Assembly: GCA_025506515.1 (NCBI GenBank) | Contig: CM046457.1 | Span: 41,156,541-41,220,540, forward strand | DNA length: 64,000 bases | Reading direction: 5' to 3' | Source: Flaveria trinervia | Lineage: Eukaryota > Streptophyta > Magnoliopsida > Asterales > Asteraceae | Shown: positions 35,923 through 46,205 of the stretch, in pieces | Layout of the letters: every line of letters starts with the position of its first letter | Numbering within the stretch: position 1 is the first letter of the stretch | The notes under the pieces: generated by a model | Database searches by the model: none | What the model was told of the DNA's origin: nothing | The model's input: the letters and a program-made list of their open reading frames with translations, nothing else | Made by a program: the position numbers and the translations under genes

Positions 35923-38044
35923 TGTAAGGCCCCGTTCCCGGACGCTTACAGCTGGATTCTCATCGCACATAAAACGTATAATTACATTTGTATTTCATAA
36001 AATCGCAGCAGAAAACTAAAACAATCTTTCATTTCCATGTAAATGCTTTTGCAAATTAATACAACATTCATTACAAAATAGCTTGTTCGCATTACAATGC
36101 AAAAACATTAATCAAAAGAATGCCATCCCAAAAGAGCTGAGTAGTTGCCCATCCCATCCTCAGCAATCATTATCTGCCAACTGGAAACACATCAAAGTCA
36201 GCGTTGCTGAGTGAGTTCTAGTTTTATAAATAAAACATACTTTACTTTACATTCGTTCGCGATCATACATCATACGTACATAGAGATAATATCAGTATTA
36301 TCTTCATCATTCCGTTCATTAACTTTGCTCATTCAACATGTTATATTATCGTTCACTTCTCTATCTAGATCCGGTCAGACTTTACCCTCTTCATGGCACT
36401 CAGCCATGATTACTGAGGTTGAATGACCAAGATCCTATTCTGTACATTATTCTAATAATTCATTTACGTTCATTCATACTTCATTCTTTCATACAAATTC
36501 TTTCTTTCATTTATACTTTCGTTCCTTCGAGTCTGTTGCGACAACAGGGTCGCTCACCTCATTAACAATCCCAACGACTTCGCGCTATCCGAGTCTGCTG
36601 CAACCATAGAGTTGTTCACCCCAATTGCCAATTTCAACGATAGCATGCTATCCGAGTCTCCTGCAACCATAGGGTTGCTCACCTCATGGCAACTTCACAA
36701 TAACGCCCTGTCCGAGTCTGTTGCAACCATAGGGGTGCTCACCTCATAGCAATCTCAAGGATTGCATACCATCCGAGTCTGTTGCAACAACAGGGTTGCT
36801 CACCTCATATATGTGCTTGCAAGCCTTTCCTTCATTCCTTCATCATTCAATAATGCATGCATTCTTACTTTATGTTCCTCTTTCATTATCTTTCACCTTA
36901 CGTTACATAATACTTCATTCATTCATTAACATGACATGTAAGCCACCAGAAAGATAAACATACATCATAATAAGGAACATATCACACGCAATCATCATCA
37001 TCATACAGGGCAACATCATACATACGTAACAAGCCTAAACATGCAACACCATCATCGTCATGCCCAACATGCTCTCTAAGACCTCAATCGTCATCTTACA
37101 TGCTCTTATGAAAACCTTTACGTCAAAACTTACATCTGCCCTTTCTCTCGAAAGTCAAAAGTCAAACTACGCTTCCCACGGGTGCAACAGCCCTATTCGG
37201 GCATATGGACACCCTTCAGTCGTGTGGCCTCCATGCGATTGAACACTATGCGAATGAACTAATGCGGATGAATACGCATGCGAATGAACATTTGGTCGTG
37301 CAAATGGACAATGCAGATGAACCTCAAGCGAATGGGATTAATGCGGATGAGCACTTATGCGACTGGCCTTCCAATCGTGCGAATGGACATTCAATCGTGC
37401 GAATGGACCCCAATCGCACCCTAATCGGCCGTATGGCCTCCATTCGGCCTCCAGTCGGTCGCCTAGCCCTAGCTGATGCAGAATGCGGTTCATCCCGACT
37501 GCAGCCGAGGGTTTTCGGCCTCCAAACTCATCTAAACCCATTTTAGGCCCAAATCGACCATCCTAAACCTTAGGGATGCATACCACGACACCATTCAAGC
37601 ACACACAAGTTCACAATCAAGCCGCAAACGCATCATACATACACATACACATACACAAACCGGTCAACATACACACACTCAAAAACCCAATTTCAGATGT
37701 TTTCCAGCCCCAAAATCATTAGAAAACAAGTAAAAGTGGGGTTCTAGAACTCACACAAATGACCACGACGAGTAGAGCTTCGGTTTGACTCGTTTCTCAA
37801 CAACTTTGGCTACTCGAACCAACCCGAACCAACACTTTTCCTCTTTTTCTCTTCTTTCTCTCTCTTCTCTCTTTCTTTGGCTGATTTGTGAGTGTGGGGG
37901 AGAGGTAAGGGCTGCCCTTTCCCTTATATACTCCCACTCACCCGACTTTCTTTCGTTGGCGAGTTTGATCCCTCGACTTTGGACTTTATTTCTTTTCTTC
38001 TTTAGTCGGCTTCAAAATAAATGAATAAATAATCGGGTGTTACA
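35923..38044 (-). repeat. G5 5' LTR
   Basis: 2,122 bp. A minus-strand TATA box (TATATAAGG, 37930-37922) lies only ~115 bp from the LTR start, implying a very long transcribed part. Downstream come GTGTGAGTTCTAGAACCCC (about 37756-37738), a motif array (37195-37450), a ~62-bp tandem block (36526-36812) and CTGAC...TTTCCAG (36201-36181). Confidence 0.9.
37922..37930 (-). promoter_or_regulatory. TATA box of the G5 5' LTR
   Basis: Minus-strand TATATAAGG in a GC-richer context (GTGGGAG upstream, GGGAAAGGGCAGCC downstream). The paralogous site in the LTR at 56556 is TATAAAAG at 56666-56673. Confidence 0.6.
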
Positions 38045-38560
38045 TGGGAAGTCACGAACCACCGGTATATCCTCTACTTTCTTTTCCTCTTGTTTAGAGA
38101 CGAGTGCTAATATAGCTAGGTGACCCTTGCATAGCCATTTCTATGCCTTTATGAATGATATGAGGCCTATCACAGCACCACTTTTCTTGCCCTTAACCGA
38201 AAGAGTTTCCCGATCTTTTAGAGGAATACGAATAATCTTCTCATGACAAATCACCTCTGGCTACTTCTCAGACAGCTAATCCATGCTTATGACCACATCA
38301 AAACTTCCAAGAGTAACAGGCAAAAGATCAATATCGAATGTATGACCAGCAAGTTCTATCTTGCAACCTTCTAGGACGTGTGTAACGGAGATATTCTTAC
38401 CATTAGCCAATTCTACAACATACTTAGACTCCAATGCAAAAGGCATATCATTTAAGAGGCTACAAAACTTAGTAGAGATAAAGCTCCTATCAGCTCTAGT
38501 GTCATAACAAGAAATTTACCAGTAATGGTAGTAGGATTGTTTAGAGCCTCACCTGAACCC
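38045..38560 (-). pseudogene. G4 protease region and linker
   Basis: Minus strand. DTRADRSFISTKFCSLL holds the aspartic protease site, with Arg where Gly is expected in D-T/S-G-A, so it should be inactive. LLPVTLGSFDVVISMD follows, then in-frame TAG codons at positions where Trp or Gln occurs in relatives, and KGHLAILALVSKQEEKKVED ending VVRDFP at the G5 junction. The reading continues in the G4 RT at 28771 leftwards, proving that both pieces were one gene before G5 inserted. Confidence 0.8.
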
Positions 38561-39355
38561 ATGACAAAGGCTCTCCCTTTAGCTCCACCATTGTTTTCAC
38601 CATTACCCCCATTGTTATTATTGACACCATTCTTGTTGCCATTCCTATTTCTTCTCAGTTGAGAATAGTTCCTCTTGTAATGCCCTTCCTTTCCACATTC
38701 AAAGCAACCTTTTAGTGTTTCATGGGGCTGTTAGGGTTGTTGAGGTTGCTAAGGCTATTGAGGTTTCTTAATTAACTCCCCACAGCAATCCTTTGCCATG
38801 TGTCCAACCTTCCCACAATGTTGGCATCAAAAGCTGTCACACCTGCCGGTGTGGTGGTAGTTTCATCGGTTGCACTTTGGATTTTTTTTCCCACGTATCC
38901 ACTTGGTCCTTGAGATGATGAAGATGATTGGTTGAAGTTACGATTGTTGTCAAACCATCTATGCTGCTGATGCTGTTGAGGTTGATGTTGTTAGGGTGGG
39001 TTACCAGATGACGTTCCTTTGCTAGCATTGTTCTCCTACATACATTTATTATCGGGCACGCTTGCCACAACGCCCTGTTGGGTAACTTTTCTTACTCCAC
39101 AGCTTGGTCAGTGAGCTTGTGAGCCGGTTGTATAACTTGTTGAATGGTAGGAGATTGGCGGGTTAACCATGCCAGTACAGAGTGTAGTTAGCTCGTGAGA
39201 CCTAGTACTGTAAGCTTGAATGTCACATCCTTCTATCTTCAAATGCCAGAACTCAACTTCCAGCTTTTGAACTTCATTACGGGGGCAGTATTCTTCCATC
39301 ATCATTTCTTGAACTCGCCCTATGGAAAAGCATTAGCCATCTCTTGGCCCTGCAA
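38561..39355 (-). pseudogene. G4 gag, C-terminal part fused to a deleted 5' end
   Basis: Minus strand. MMMEEYCPRNEVQKLEVEFW and HLKIEGCDIQAYSTRSHELT are standard gypsy Gag blocks. Two zinc knuckles follow: CQHCGKVGHMAKDC, intact, and CFECGKEGHYKRNY, whose last Cys is Tyr. Stops and frameshifts separate them. The gag N-terminus, leader and PBS are absent. At 39356 the sequence switches abruptly into the middle of the 5' LTR. Confidence 0.8.
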
Positions 39356-40609
39356 CTAGTCATTAACCATAATTCATCATCATGTATGATCACCACAATC
39401 TATACTCCTTACATTATTAACCAAGCATCCATGCAACTCAATTAACACATTCTATCACATCAAACATCATCAAAAACCACTCTAACATGATCTTAACATT
39501 ATAAGCATGCCCAAATCACCATATCAAAATTTCTACAAAAATAAGTTTCCCTTTTGGTAAAGTAACACCCAAAAGTGATCTAGCATCCAATTCAATCATA
39601 GTTTATTAAATTTTATACCTAACCAAGTTCATAATATTCATTTTAACATGTTAATCTTCACCAAATCATCAAAATTCCCAATCATCATACCCAAAAGTTT
39701 CTACTTTTAGTAAGTCATGATCAACACCTCAAATTCATGGATTTTCTTGCACAACCCAATTAAACTAACATCCAAACATTAACATCAAAACATCATCAAA
39801 TCATAAATTCCAAGAACAAAAAGTTTCCTCTTAAGGCAATGTATGAACTACATGATTAATCCATAGATTTCTTGTACAATCAACATAATCAAGCATTCAT
39901 ACAACCTATCTAACATCATATTGACATCTAAAAATCATCAATTTCATATTTTAATCACCAATTTTCAGATTAGGTTTCATCTAAAATCAAAACTATGAAC
40001 AACATGATAAACAAACCTCTAAACATGTTGAAATCAACAATTGAACTTGTTAACACCTTGAATCACTTGGAACTTGATCAAATCCGAATATTTGATGTTG
40101 TTTTGGCTCAAAATTCATGGGAATGGGAGGGAGATGGGATTCAGACGCAAATGAGGGGTTTGGGAGGGTTAGGGTTTGATTGTTGGTTAATTATGGTAAC
40201 TTTTAGTTTAATGATAATTACAAGTTAAACCCATTTTGTATATGTTTTATAAAACTAATCTTTTTAACACTTTTTAAATAATATCAACTACAACTTATAA
40301 CTATTATTAACCCACAATAATAACCATAAACATTTACAACTAGTCACATAACACATGAAATATATACATAATATGTTGTCACGTTGTCGCATAAAATTCA
40401 CAAAATAAATACTTAAAATTCTATAAACTCATGAATCACATAGTTACAACTAATAATTAACATTATTAATTCGATTATTATTGTTTATCATAGATTAGTT
40501 TTATTAAGCCACCTACATTCAACGACAACTAGTGTGTGCTCACGACACGTGTATGCAAGACCTAACGAAGCTAACGGAGTTTGGTAACGGAAAATTCCCA
40601 GATTTCGCA
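39356..40609 (-). repeat. G4 5' LTR, truncated
   Basis: Matches positions 23919-25211 of the 3' LTR (shared CTAACCATAATTCATCATCA). About 1.32 kb corresponding to 22596-23918 is missing at the inner side. The outer end reads GATTTCGCA where the 3' LTR reads GATGTCACA, followed by TGGCA. Confidence 0.82.
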
Positions 40610-40614
40610 TGGCA

Positions 40615-40883
40615 CAAATCCTAGAGCTCTCGCAAAACTAGGATAGTGATCCATGACCATAACGGACACGATAACGAGGGGATGTGCCTAACTAGGAGAG
40701 TCTTGTGTGAATGTATATTTTTGTCTACACAAAACGTTTGTTCAAAGACATCACTTCCGCACACTACCAGTAGGCTAAATATGCTTCACAATGGAAGGTC
40801 CAACGGGAACACCTACCTATCATACAATACTCAACTATCGAGTTTTCGATGGGAATTTTGTGTGTCTTGATTGATCTCCATTC
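40615..40883 (+). other. Copia-B 3' noncoding remnant
   Basis: Continuation of 21171-22590 after removal of G4. No frame. It ends in the polypurine tract at 40884. Confidence 0.45.
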
Positions 40884-40893
40884 ATGTGGGGGT
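40884..40893 (+). other. Copia-B polypurine tract
   Basis: ATGTGGGGGT directly before TGTTAGAATT, the 3' LTR start. Confidence 0.65.
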
Positions 40894-41920
40894 TGTTAGA
40901 ATTTTGGACACAAAATAATTATATTTATATATTTTTTACATAAATAGTTATTTATTTATGGATTTAAGTTCTCTTTTTGTAACGAACTATATCATGTCCA
41001 AACTGAAGGTAAGATGAATTAGATATCGATGCTCGAAATTGAGTGGTCGGAATAAAGAAAGTAAAACTTGTGATTATAGTAGGAAATTGTTGCAATTATG
41101 TTATTTCATAATGATAATAAAACCATGTATTGATTAATATGGATGTTTTATGTTTTGACCAAGTCCTTTTATAAATATTATGAATGTTTATTATGAATAA
41201 TAATTTTTATTAAATTTGATATTAAACATGTCATGAATAAAATAAGAGTTATTATTTGGTCTTGTAAAACATTTCATAAATCAGATAGAAGTTTTGGTTG
41301 TGAATCATGAAACTCATAATAATGTGAAGATTTTAGCAATAGTATATAACTAAACTCATGATGAAAAGAAAAGAGAAAAAGAAAAAAATTATTCTCTTAA
41401 GATTCAACAAGTTTTATAGAAATTTAAAGAGAAGCACTTTCTAAATAATTCTTCATACACCATCATCTTTAACATTTTGCCATATAACATCATAACATAC
41501 ATTTTACCTGGTGATCTCTCGGGTCGAGGAACTCTACGGCAGTACATACTGCTTTGGCTGTTGTACCCTAGGAGACAAACATGTTGTCTTGAGTAGAGAC
41601 GTGGAATCTGTTTTAAGGGACCCGTGTCTAACACGATCCTCAGCCACAAACGTCAATCTTTTGTATGCTAATTGTTGCAGTCAATGAGTATAGTTGAAGA
41701 TTTGAACACGATTAAGACTCATGTCAACAATGCTATATGAAGACTCGTTGGAGTATATACTAAAGACTAGTGTTTGAATAAAGTTTGGTACATAAATATT
41801 GTTTATATTTATTTACTAGTCGTATTTATAAATGGTATTGTATTATAATATTTCGCATATCTAATGAGATTATCATTGGAATTACTACCTTTTAATATAA
41901 AAGTGAACCTACTTCCTACA
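40894..41920 (+). repeat. Copia-B 3' LTR
   Basis: About 1,027 bp, TGTTAGAATT...TTCCTACA. The first ~460 bp match 5185-5626. The right end is set by the repeated CATTCC and by resumption of the host LTR. Confidence 0.65.
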
Positions 41921-42741
41921 TTCCCACTTTAGATACTTTATGAAATTGGATTGCATGACTGTGATTTATGTTCGTATAGTTTCCGCTACAATTTATTGAT
42001 TGTTTTTAGTATACTGAGTTAACCATGTTTTTGACAAAGTAAGAGGTTTCCTGTTCAAGGCTTTTCAAATTGTTATCAAGTTGTTTAGATGTTTTGGTCA
42101 TCAGTTCCTTTACTTAAATTGAGAATGAGACCATAATAGGATACCAAATGGGTAGCTCATGCTAGGATTGAATGTACAGAATTAGATTCTCATTAATCTG
42201 AATGTAGATGAATTCATGACAAGGAATGTGTTGAATATAAAATTAAAGTAAATAGTAAATCATGGAAGGCTATTATCTTTAAATACTTACAGATACTTGA
42301 AGTGGTTCTGAACCATTACTTTGATTGAGATAATAATAGAGGCACTAATAATTTTTATTATGGAAAGCCAAGAATGAAAAGGGAAGAGAAGACAAACCTA
42401 GCAAGAAAGACACTAACAAGGAAGGCAAAACAATAAAACTAATCTCAAAAGTGAGAAGGAGTTAGGGAAGAAAAGGAACGATGACTTAAAACGCCAAGAA
42501 GGGGTACTACAGACCCAATAAGAAAAGGAACAAGGTGCGTAATATGAGTGAATTCATAATATTTAGAAGAAAACACCCTGGTAGGTGTCGGTTGGACACT
42601 AATTAATCAGTGTTCCTAATGCGGAAGAACAAGATAATTATTCTATACTACCAGATCACAATGATGAAGTTGGCGAGGAAAGTTGGCGAGGTTGGTAGTG
42701 AAAAGTTTCTGAATGATGAAGTTAAGGGTAAACCCTAAAGA
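41921..42741 (+). repeat. Old gypsy-like LTR, right part, and following remnant
   Basis: 41921-42070 continues the LTR broken at 5184 and parallels 62401-62540 (CACTTTAGAT, TTTCCGC). The remainder has no frame, but about 42370-42540 translates as Lys/Arg-rich pieces that could be a decayed gag basic region. Confidence 0.5.
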
Positions 42742-43561
42742 TGTTAGAGGTAATTTTGCTAAATCAATATTTCAGATTCATTGAGCTTGGATCTTAGGAT
42801 TCATCTTATTTAGATCTAGAAATCAAAATTAATATGGGTGGATGTGTGTGAATCAAAGAACAAAGAGATGAATAATAATAATGTTATGATTTCATTGATG
42901 TTGATAAACAAGTTACAATGATAATCATAGATGGCTAATGAAATCAAACCCACCCAAAGGAGAGGATTTCTCCTTGTCACACCCGACCCCTTGCATCAAC
43001 AATATTGTCCGCTTTGCCCACGAGGAGCTCACGGATTGCTTTTGGTTGCCCGGGTGAAAACTTCCTAAGGAGATCATCCATCCCTGGATTGCTCCCACAT
43101 GAGCACGCTTAACTGTGGACTTCTCCTCTCATCCACAGCCAATACGCCCAAAATGCGTTGTTAATATTAGAGGCCAGACATTCCTTATGAACCAAAAATC
43201 TCTCCTGTCCACGGCCAATGTGGGATATGTGTAGGGTGTCACAAAATCCACATGTGGAGTTTTACCGCGGGGCATGTGGATTTTGATGGTGTGACTCCTT
43301 GGGTGGTGATTTACACCATGAGAAACACACACACAAGAGCCACACTTGCAAAAATGCACAAGTGGGTCTATTTATATTGTTATTACAACATGACATAATT
43401 TTGACTTTCTAATTGTCTTGATGTTGACTTTGTCATGTTGAATTGTCTTGTATTGTTGTTTTTGTTGTGATCAACTTGGTCTTTGAACTCTTACAATGAG
43501 ATCTTTAGTCTGTTGTGATTATGATTTATTAAGCTTCAGTTTATTCCATTGTTGAACCCCA
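42742..43561 (-). repeat. Copia LTR 'D' (minus) with a TRIM-like insertion
   Basis: Paralogue of 51854-52246. The adjoining CTCCCCCTAAA (43567-43577, minus strand TTTAGGGGGAG) is a polypurine tract, so this is a 3' LTR of a minus-strand copia element. A minus-strand TATA-like box (ATATAAATAG) lies near 43365-43374. Outer boundary by TGTTAG, approximate. Confidence 0.6.
42975..43294. mobile_element. 320-bp TRIM-like non-autonomous insertion
   Basis: Termini TGTCACACC...GGTGTGA with 5-bp duplication CTCCT (42970-42974 and 43295-43299). The related LTR at 51854-52246 has the uninterrupted site GATTTCTCCTGGGTGG (51973-51988). Its last ~50 bp hold a 12-bp inverted repeat AAAATCCACATG...CATGTGGATTTT around GTTTTACCGC. 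Confidence 0.75.
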
Positions 43562-43764
43562 ATAATACTCCCCCTAAACTGATGCTTGCCAAACCTTGAA
43601 TTTAAAGATCTTCTCTGTCACATGTCTTCTTGATCAATTGATGTTCTATAATTTTTTTTCATTATCAAAATGGACATGCATGTTGGTTGCAATCATCCAC
43701 ATTCATGTTTTTCCTTTTTTTCTTTTTTTGATGTCCTGTTCATCAGCTATTCATAAGCATTTCT

Positions 43765-44090
43765 TGCAACACATCTGCATTTCTTTGCTAACTCATCCGC
43801 ATTTGTTTGCAAGGCATCCGTATTTGTTTGCAAGCATCCGCATTTGAATTCAATGCATTCGCATTTATGCTTAAAGTACGTGCATTGTTTACAAGTCAAC
43901 CGCATCTGGTGACAAGGCATTCGCATTTGTTGCCACGTCATCCGCATTTGGTAACAAGTCATCCGCATTTGTGTATAACACATCCGCATTTGTGGATAAC
44001 ACATCTGCGTTTGTGTATAACACATCCGCATTTGATCAAACTTCATCCGCATTTGTTTTTGTTCATCCGCATTTGTTTTTAGACTTGAAC
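43765..44090. repeat. 21-bp minisatellite, about 15 units
   Basis: Units of (T)CATCCGCATTTGTGTATAA type with conserved CCGCATTTG. The 21-bp period is 7 codons, so frames stay open on both strands (minus-strand heptads of QMRMCYT type). No start context, promoter or homologue is visible, so I do not call it a gene. Confidence 0.8.
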
Positions 44091-44241
44091 AAAACTCGAT
44101 TTCACACTACAGTGCAGGTCGATAAATTAGCAGTAGCTACCATTTCTTCATCTTTTCTTTGTTTTTAATGATAACCGTGTTCAATTGCATTGAATTTTGA
44201 AGGAATAATCTAGCGAATGATTATATTTCTTCAAATCGCAC

Positions 44242-44971
44242 TGTTATGACCGTGTACGTACAGAGTACTAACTGCTAATGCATGAAACCAGATCAAATAG
44301 TGTGGAATCCTATTTGATTGGCGATCCAATAAGTGAAAACGTAGTTCAGATCAATCTAACAATTAAATAAAGGTTAAGAACGATTAGAACAGGATCAACT
44401 GCGAACTATGAAGTTGGAACAGGCTCTCTGGAGTCTCTGGACGCTAGGGTACGAATATGAGTCGAAATTCTTGAAGTCTTCTGTTTTTCCACGAATTAGG
44501 TGGTATTTATAGGTTAGGGTTTGTTAACTGTACAACTAAACCATTAGCATGGTTCAGTCGTGCGTCTGAATCATGCGATTGATACATATGCACAACTGAA
44601 TATTCAGTCGTGCGACTGAGCCAATCTTATGTCTCAATAGTGCGACTAATCTAGTCTCCTAGTTCAGTCGTGCAACTGGTCTATTATCATGAAGTATTCA
44701 TACGTATGGTCCATTCACATGAAGACTTCATACGATTAAGTTTGAACACGTTTCTCAATCATTATTGACTTAGAACTATGTACAATAACCTCAAACATAT
44801 ATAGTTTGTTCAATATGCTTTATTACACAATAAACAATGAAACATTAAACATTATAAGCATCAATCACATATTGTATTTCATTCAACTCATTCATTACAT
44901 ATATGTAAGACATGACAGACATTTTATATTAAGCTCCTAAACTAGGTAAACAAGGTACATATGTATCAACA
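44242..44971 (-). repeat. 3' LTR of the accessory-ORF element
   Basis: 730 bp, TGTTATGACC...TATGTATCAACA. A minus-strand TATA box (TATAAATA) lies at 44521-44514. Upstream of it is an array of GTCGTGCGACTGA motifs (about 44550-44720). A polypurine tract adjoins on the right. Confidence 0.7.
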
Positions 44972-44984
44972 AACTCCCCTTGGA
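44972..44984 (-). other. Polypurine tract of the accessory-ORF element
   Basis: Minus strand CCAAGGGGAGTT immediately before the LTR start TGTTGATAC. Confidence 0.72.
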
Positions 44985-44996
44985 CCTAGTTTGCAT

Positions 44997-46205
44997 TAGT
45001 GTCTGACATTCTTCATTAGCTCCTCAAATTTCTTGTACTTCTCTTCTCTAGTAACTCCTGCATGTATCTCAAATTGAAAACAGAGTCGTATAATGTTCTG
45101 GAACTAGAGGGCTTGTACTATATCTTGTGCGTCATAGAATAGTGGCCACCTGTATAATGTATAGACATCGTCTGCAGATAAATTGGTTAGCCACATAGGG
45201 TCGAACACCCGAATAATTTCCATTTTTCTCTCTCTCTGTAGAACTATGACCGTTTCACCAATTCTCCAATCATAATACCAACATTTGAAGTGTGGAGTGA
45301 AGTCTTATGGCATTTCCCGTAAGGGAATTTTGAACATTGTGCACGGAGGACTCCACTTCAGTACCACCTTAGGCTTTCTAGAAATGGGATCCACTTTAAA
45401 CCTTCAGATGTACCTTTTCGGTTGTTGAGGTCTGAAGTTTACCCATCTGGTGTGGTATTCCTTCTTTAGTGCTACCTCAAACCATCCTGACATTTTCCTG
45501 GGATCAGCATATAACAAGTTTAAGCGTGCCAGCTGGTTAAGCTCAAAACTAGAGAGAGTCTTCAGATCATTTGGGAATCTGAAGTACTCTATTCCTTTCT
45601 CCCTCTTACTGCATAAACATTATATCCTCAAAATACGCCCATGCAATAATCTTGCCCAACACCTTTAGATGTTTCTTGACCTTGTAGAGCTTGGTGTAGG
45701 CATTTGTCTTTTTAGCAATGCGTTGGGCTCGTATCTTAGCAAAACAAGCCACCCATTCAGCCTTCTTTATATCAACATCAGCATCCGAGGCTTGGGCTTG
45801 GCTCTCATTCTTCTGTCTCTTTTTCCATCTCATCCTGTTTGTCGAATATAGCACTTCCGATAGTGTCACCCAAGTTGGGGATTACATTTCCCTCTCGGTC
45901 AGTGTACTCTGGATAATGCTCATTGTGACATCCTCAATCTCTATTTCATCTACATCGTTTAGCTCATTGTCACTTGTCACATCAAAAGTAGGTGCATCTT
46001 TGACAATCTTGCCTAGATTTAGCCTGAACATCTCTGCAAGTTGCTCATCAGTCAGGTCGTGTATGATTTCTCCTTCTTCGGGAGTGTAGCTCACCGACCT
46101 TCTAACAATCCCTTGCAAATCAAGAATCATTGTGAATTGAGACTTGATTTGCTGTAGGGGAGCAACATCATGTTCATCTTGCTGAGATGTTTGATCTGCT
46201 TGATT
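44997..46205 (-). pseudogene. Accessory ORF of an LTR element, C-terminal part
   Basis: About 400 codons in a few frames, ending at TAA (44999-44997) 12 bp before the polypurine tract, the position where some elements carry an env-like or accessory ORF. Readable pieces: QTSQQDEHDVAPLQQ, LTDEQLAEMFRLNLGKIVKD, acidic TSDNELNDVDEIEIEDVTM, basic NRMRWKKRQKN, a Lys-rich AYTKLYKVKKHLKVLGKIIA, then PKVVLKWSPP, FKCWYYDWRIGETVIVLQR, IIRVFDPMWLTNLSADDVYT and CFQFEIHAGVTREEKYKKFE. One TAG replaces a Gln near the end. I recall similar proteins of unknown function linked to retroelements in Asteraceae sequences, but cannot name a family. No catalytic motif is seen. Confidence 0.65.

Larger units (their letters stand above)
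28778..38044 (-). mobile_element. Gypsy G5, complete chromovirus-type element
   Basis: 9,267 bp with two LTRs (28778-30941 and 35923-38044), PBS, gag, protease, RT, RNase H, integrase and polypurine tract in canonical gypsy order on the minus strand. It sits inside G4 coding sequence: the residues VVRDFP lie immediately to the right (38045 on) and FLKDLP immediately to the left. Flanking 5-mers do not match cleanly, so the TSD has decayed on the left. The LTRs are very similar to each other, making this one of the youngest insertions, but its ORFs already contain stops. Confidence 0.9.
22596..40609 (-). mobile_element. Gypsy G4, old chromovirus-type element
   Basis: Minus-strand element with exact 5-bp duplication TGGCA (22591-22595 and 40610-40614). 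It has a 3' LTR, broken integrase, RNase H, RT, protease and gag, and a truncated 5' LTR. It is interrupted by a copia-like fragment (25967-26933) and by the complete element G5 (28778-38044). Its own length would be about 7.8 kb. Confidence 0.85.
5185..41920 (+). mobile_element. Copia-B, plus-strand copia element disrupted by later insertions
   Basis: The 5' LTR starts at 5185 and the 3' LTR is 40894-41920, preceded by a polypurine tract. CATTCC occurs on both outer sides (5179-5184 and 41919-41924), consistent with a ~5-bp target duplication. Removing the element rejoins TTGGCATTCC to CACTTTAGAT, matching the uninterrupted paralogue near 62395-62415. The span is nearly all younger nested elements. 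Its own coding part is not recognisable. Confidence 0.6.

Noticed and set aside
28778..38044. Endogenous pararetrovirus
   Set aside because: LTRs, polypurine tract, gypsy gene order and an integrase are present. No movement protein or inclusion-body gene is seen.
28773..38049. A 5-bp target duplication for G5
   Set aside because: Flanks are TTTGT and TGGGA and do not match. Placement rests on the interrupted G4 reading frame instead.
43596..44168. His/Pro/Leu- or Met/Arg/Gln-rich ORFs
   Set aside because: The 21-bp repeat unit keeps frames open by length. No start context or conserved domain.
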